Source: Sipunculus nudus
Taxonomy: Eukaryota > Annelida > Sipuncula > Golfingiida > Sipunculidae
Assembly: GCA_026874595.1 (NCBI GenBank)
Contig: CM049314.1
Span: 61,857,300 to 61,921,299 of the forward strand
Direction of reading: 5' to 3'
DNA length: 64,000 bases
The notes below the pieces were generated by a model that saw nothing but the letters and a program-made list of their open reading frames with translations, was not told the DNA's origin and did no database searches. The translations under genes and the position numbers were made by a program. Below are positions 59,907 through 64,000 of this stretch, piece by piece. The first letter of the stretch is position 1, and the number at the start of each line of letters is the position of its first letter.

Positions 59907-60788
59907 AGCTGTCATGGAAAAGGAGTGGTCGTATCCATGGTGAATTGGAAACCTATATATGTTTCTGATTGATTTCTACAATTATCTGGCAACAGTTGGA
60001 ACTTGACTGTCCGTGATAGAAACCTATTTCTTGCTTTCTTGTCATTTATATTTCCATGCCACGTCAGGAGCAGATGATGTTCACCCTTTTACATTGTTAA
60101 ATCATCATATCCAGTATCCCAAATAAAAGCAGAGGAATTCTGTTTTACGTTTTCTATGATGTATGTGCTTATTCATACCTTTCTTTATATCGTTCTTTTG
60201 AAGGGTGTTGTTGATTTATTTCATGATTTTAATCTTTCTGCCGCCCTTATGTTTGAAAGTGTAAGCACTGCTGTGATTTAAATGAAGGATCTCCTGTTTG
60301 GTAATGTATTTGAAGATATATGTCTATGTTGGTAGATCCATAGAGGTTTGAGTCCTTCAGTACATTTGTTCCTCTCGTATATTCTCGGGCAGTCGAATGT
60401 TTCTTGTGCAATGGGGGATTTCTCTACTTATTTCGGCCGGTATGGACTGTCTGATTAACAAAATTATAGAATAAACAGTAGCAATACGGTTTTAATAATT
60501 GAAAATGATATATATTTGTTGTCTTTCAAAATCGGTCCTTCATCCATATCACTTCAGCAGTCTTTCATCAGGTACTTAAATATGACCAACTATGTTTCCG
60601 TGAAACTGATGGAGCAGAACCGTATTTTTACTGAAATTTTCAAGACATAGAGCTGAAATTTTTTAGAAAAAAAAGGAAAATTCTTCTGATTTGTGTTATA
60701 AGTGGAATTGTTAATTAATACTGGTTTCATGTCGTTTTCTGGTAGCTGTCATGTCAATGTTTCTGCAGTTTGTAGCTTTAAAAGTGTA

Positions 60789-60860
60789 GGCCCTGCTTGG
60801 ATTCGAACCCAGGATCTCCTGTTTACTAGACAGGCCTTTAACCAACTAAGCCACAGAGCC
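60789..60860 (-). pseudogene. tRNA-Thr-derived locus, copy 19, D-arm deletion
   Basis: 72 nt: one base is deleted at the D-stem/position 26 junction (AAAGGCCT instead of AAAGCGCCT), and the T stem reads CCAAG against CTGGG. Followed by 0.4 kb of non-array sequence. Confidence 0.6.
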
Positions 60861-61282
60861 AGCTGTTCACAGGTAATGGTGGTATGATTAAAGATCAAAT
60901 ACAAACAGATGTTTTGAATTGATCAGCATAATGGTAGAAGTTACAATGTATGTGCAACTAGATTAACCTTGTTCAAAGATTTTGTAGCTCAGTTCATGTA
61001 ACTAATTGCATAAGATAGAAAACTAAACTTGTACCTTATATTTGTGCTTTCTAGACCCTCTGGAATTGGTCTGACTGGCCCACCCTTATTGATATGAGTG
61101 GTTCACTCGAGGACAGTGGTCACTCATGGTTGATAGCTCCAAGAAAATATGAATAGAATATATCCGATATAGCGCTCAATTCATTCAAGGTGTTCACGTA
61201 CAGTCTGATGGCTCTAACTCAACTTTTTAGTTTTTCTATTGTTGTCATGAGCAGAGTCAATGTTTCTATGTATAAAAGTATA
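60861..61282. other. non-array sequence interrupting the array
   Basis: Sequence from CACAGGTAATGG to about 61190 matches no other unit. The last about 90 bp (GTACAGTCTGATGG to TAAAAGTATA) form an alternative leader shared with copy 22. Confidence 0.6.
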
Positions 61283-61355
61283 GGCCCTGCATGGATTCGA
61301 ACCCAGGATCTCCTATTTACTAGACAGGCGCTTTAACCAGCTAAGCCACACAGTC
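61283..61355 (-). pseudogene. tRNA-Thr-derived locus, copy 20
   Basis: Anticodon AGT kept, but the acceptor GACTGTG/CAGGGCC has mismatches at 2-71 and 5-68 and the T-stem 3' strand has a change (CCATG). The D loop reads GCTGG as in copies 1 and 22. Confidence 0.6.
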
Positions 61356-62234
61356 AGCTGTGAAGCACTGGGAGTGGTCGGATCCATGCTGAATTGAAAA
61401 CCTATATATGTTTCTGATTGCTTTCTACAATTACATGTCAACAGTTGGAACTATACTGTCCGTGATAGAAACCTATTCTTGCTTTCTTGTCATTTATATT
61501 TCCATGCCACGTCAGGAGCAGACGATGTTCACCCTTTCACATTGTTAAGTGGTCATATCCAGTATCCCAAATAAAAGCAGAGGAATTCTGTTTTACATTT
61601 TCTATGATGTATGTGCTTATTCATACTTTTCTTTATATCGTTCTTTTAAAGGGTGTTGTTGATTTATTTCACGATTTCAATCTTTCTGCCGCCCTTAAGT
61701 TTGAAAGTGTAAGCACTGCTGTGATTTAAATGAAGGATCTCCTGTTTAGTAATGTACTTGAAGATATATGTCTAGGTTGGTAGATCCATAGAGGTTTGAG
61801 TCCTTCAGTACATTGTTCCTTTCGTATATTCTCGGGCAGTCGACTCTTTCTTGTGCAATGGGGGATTTCTCTACTTATTTCGGCCGGTATGGATTGTCTG
61901 ATTAACAAAATTATAGAATAAACAGTAGCAATACGGTTTTAATAATTGAAAATGATATATATTTGTTTTCTTTCAAAATCGGTCCTTCATCCATATCACT
62001 TCAGCAGTCTTTCATCAGGTACTTAGATATGACCAACTATGTTTCCGTGAAACTGATGGAGCTGAACCGTATTTTTACTGAAATTTTCAAGACATAGAGC
62101 TGATTTTTTTTAGAAAAAAAGGGAAATATTTGTTATTTGTGTTATAAGTGGAATTGTTAATTAATGCTGGTTTCATTTCGTTTTCTGGTAGCTGTCATGT
62201 CAATGTTTCTGCAGTTTGTAGCTTTAAAAGTGTA

Positions 62235-62307
62235 GGCCCTGCTGGGATTCGAACCCAGGATCTCCTGTTTACTAGACAGGCGCTTTAACCAACTAAGCCA
62301 CAGAGCC
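62235..62307 (-). tRNA. tRNA-Thr(AGU), standard copy 21
   Basis: Identical to copy 2. Confidence 0.93.
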
Positions 62308-62604
62308 AGCTGTCATGGAAAAGGAGTGGTCGTATCCATGCTGAATTGGAAACCTATATATGTTTCTGATTGATTTCTACAATTATCTGTCAACAGTTGG
62401 AAATTTACTGTCCGTAAAACAAACCTATTCTCGCTTTCTTGTCATTTATATTTCCATGCCACGTCAGGAGCAGATGATGTTCACACTTTTGCATTGTTAA
62501 ATCATCATATCATAATCACGTACAGTCTGATGGATCTAACTCAATTTTTTAGTTTTTCCCTTGTTGTCATGAGCAGAGTCAATGTTTCTATGTTTAAAAG
62601 TGTA

Positions 62605-62677
62605 GGCCCTGCTGGGATTCGAACCCAGGATCTCCTGTTTACTAGACAGGCGCTTTAACCAGCTAAGCCACACAGTC
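62605..62677 (-). pseudogene. tRNA-Thr-derived locus, copy 22
   Basis: Acceptor GACTGTG/CAGGGCC mispaired at 2-71 and 5-68; all else including boxes, anticodon AGT and T arm intact. Only 370 bp from copy 21 with the alternative leader. Possibly still transcribed. Confidence 0.55.
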
Positions 62678-63558
62678 AGCTGTGATGCACTGGAAGTGGT
62701 CGTATCCATGCTGAATTTGAAACCTCTATATATTCCTGATTGCTTTCTACAGTTACATGTCAACAGTTGGAACTTTACTATCCGTGATAGAAACCTATTC
62801 TTGCTTTCTTGTCATTTATATTTCCATGCCACGTCAGGAGCAGATGATGTTCACCCTTTTACATTGTTAAATCATCATATCCAGTATCCCAAATAAAAGC
62901 AGAGGAATTCTGTTTTACGTTTTCTATGATGTATGTGCTTATTCATACCTTTCTTTATATCGTTCTTTTGAAGGGTGTTGTTGATTTATTTCATGATTTT
63001 AATCTTTCTGCCGCCCTTATGTTTGAAAGTGTAAGCACTTCTGTGATTTAAATGAAGGATCTCCTGTTTGGTAATGTACTTGAAGATATATGTGTAGGTT
63101 GGCAGATCCGAAGAGGTTTGAGTCCTTCAGTACATTTGTTCCTCTCGTATATTCTCGGGCAGTCGAATGTTTCTTGTGCAATGGGGGATTTCTCTACTTA
63201 TTTCGGCCGGTGTGGATTATCTGATTAAAACAATTATAGAATAAACAGTAGCAATACGGTTTTAATAATTGAAAATGATATATATTTGTTTTCTTTCAAA
63301 ATCGGTCCTTCATCCATATCACTTCAGCAGTCTTTCATCAGGTACTTAGATATGACCAACTATGTTTCCGTGAAACTGATGGAGCTGAACCGTATTTTTA
63401 CTGAAATTTTCAAGACATGGAGCTCATTTTTTTTTAGAAAAAAAGGGATATTCTTCTGATTTGTGTTATAAGTGGAATTATTAATTAATACTGGTTTCAT
63501 GTCGTTTTCTGGTAGCTGTCATGTCAATGTTTCTGCAGTTTGTAGCTTTAAAAGTGTA

Positions 63559-63631
63559 GGCCCTGCTGGGATTCGAACCCAGGATCTCCTGTTTACTAGA
63601 CAGGCGCTTTAACCAACTAAGCCACAGAGCC
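63559..63631 (-). tRNA. tRNA-Thr(AGU), standard copy 23
   Basis: Identical to copy 2; the array continues beyond the window. Confidence 0.93.
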
Positions 63632-64000
63632 AGCTGTCATGGAAATGTAGTGGTCGGATCCATGCTGAATTGGAAACCTATTTAAGTTTCTGATTGATTT
63701 CTACAATTATCTGTCAACAGTTGGAACTTTACTGTCCGTGATAGAAACCTATCCTTGCTTTCTTGTCATTTCTATTTCCATGCCACGTCAGGAGCAGATG
63801 ATGTTCACCCTTTTACATTGTTAAATCATCATATCCAGTATCCCAAATAAAAGCAGAGGAATTCTGTTTTACGTTTTCTATGATGTATGTGCTTATTCAT
63901 ACCTTTCTTTATATCGTTCTTTTGAAGGGTGTTGTTGATTTATTTCATGATTTTAATCTTTCTGCCGCCCTTATGTTTGAAAGTGTAAGCACTTCTGTGA

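Larger units (their letters stand above)
42466..64000 (-). repeat. tandem array of tRNA-Thr(AGU)-bearing units, 23 loci, continues past window
   Basis: All 23 tRNA loci are on the minus strand. Start-to-start spacing is about 950 bp for most units and about 1,235 bp for long units (46346-47581, 49479-50714, 54516-55750, 58604-59834). Irregular spacings are 1,026 (first unit), 494 (60789-61283) and 370 bp (62235-62605). Eleven tRNA copies are identical. Units share a spacer with words such as TTTCGGCCGGTRTGGATTGT, CATGCCACGTCAGGAGCAGA and TATTCTCGGGCAGTCGA. The array is unterminated at 64000. Confidence 0.95.

Noticed and set aside
42466-64000. Array as a tRNA-derived SINE cluster
   Set aside because: The tRNA part ends cleanly with a T-run terminator five bases after the 3' end, with no composite RNA body or tail and no target duplications; it fits tandem tRNA genes better.
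42466-64000. CRISPR-like direct repeats
   Set aside because: Repeat units are near 1 kb with conserved spacers, the DNA is animal and no cas genes are present.

Overview
The window looks like nuclear DNA of an AT-rich invertebrate. The one protein gene has animal-type exons with GT-AG introns of 0.6-4.8 kb. The rest is dense with non-autonomous repeats of a kind common in marine molluscs: hairpin-ended elements, elements with internal tandem repeats, and (CCGT)n-headed elements. A mollusc, perhaps a bivalve, is my best guess, but this rests on repeat style and not on a diagnostic gene.

Layout. 1-22770 holds no gene I recognise; it carries several repeat families: a hairpin-ended element (1855-2912), a 2.9-kb element with about 145/289-bp tandem repeats full of AGGTCA half-sites (7127-9995), four copies of a 'TTATGGTATACCCAC' family (about 10090, 14098, 16672, 18395), MITE-like inverted-repeat elements and simple repeats. 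22771-34335 is a complete CAB39/MO25 gene on the + strand: a 5'UTR segment joined to the first coding exon, seven coding exons and 337 aa. Its introns contain minisatellites and nested repeats. 34336-39260 is the 3' flank, with a MITE directly behind the stop codon and a cluster of CTCF-like motifs. 39261-42465 holds hairpin/(CCGT)n elements. 42466-64000 is a tandem array that runs off the window end. It has 23 tRNA-Thr(AGU)-like loci, all on the minus strand, in units of about 950 bp or about 1,235 bp.

The tRNA array is the most striking content. Eleven copies are identical 73-nt genes with a complete cloverleaf, A and B boxes and a Pol III T-run terminator. One more has a single acceptor change. 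Others form classes with a D-stem change at position 24, and four are clearly degenerate, one with an AAT anticodon. Each spacer also holds a decayed second tRNA 3' half with its flanks, so the unit is an ancient dimer in which one tRNA copy survived. A 3,133-bp higher-order repeat appears twice in tandem with no difference that I noticed, and other blocks are shuffled mosaics, as expected from unequal crossing-over.

A second theme is that three unrelated repeat families carry AGGTCA-N-AGGTCA (DR1) nuclear-receptor-type motifs. Several hairpin-ended families also share one architecture: a short imperfect terminal inverted repeat, a subterminal hairpin, and internal tandem repeats with the palindrome GGTGGCGCCACC.
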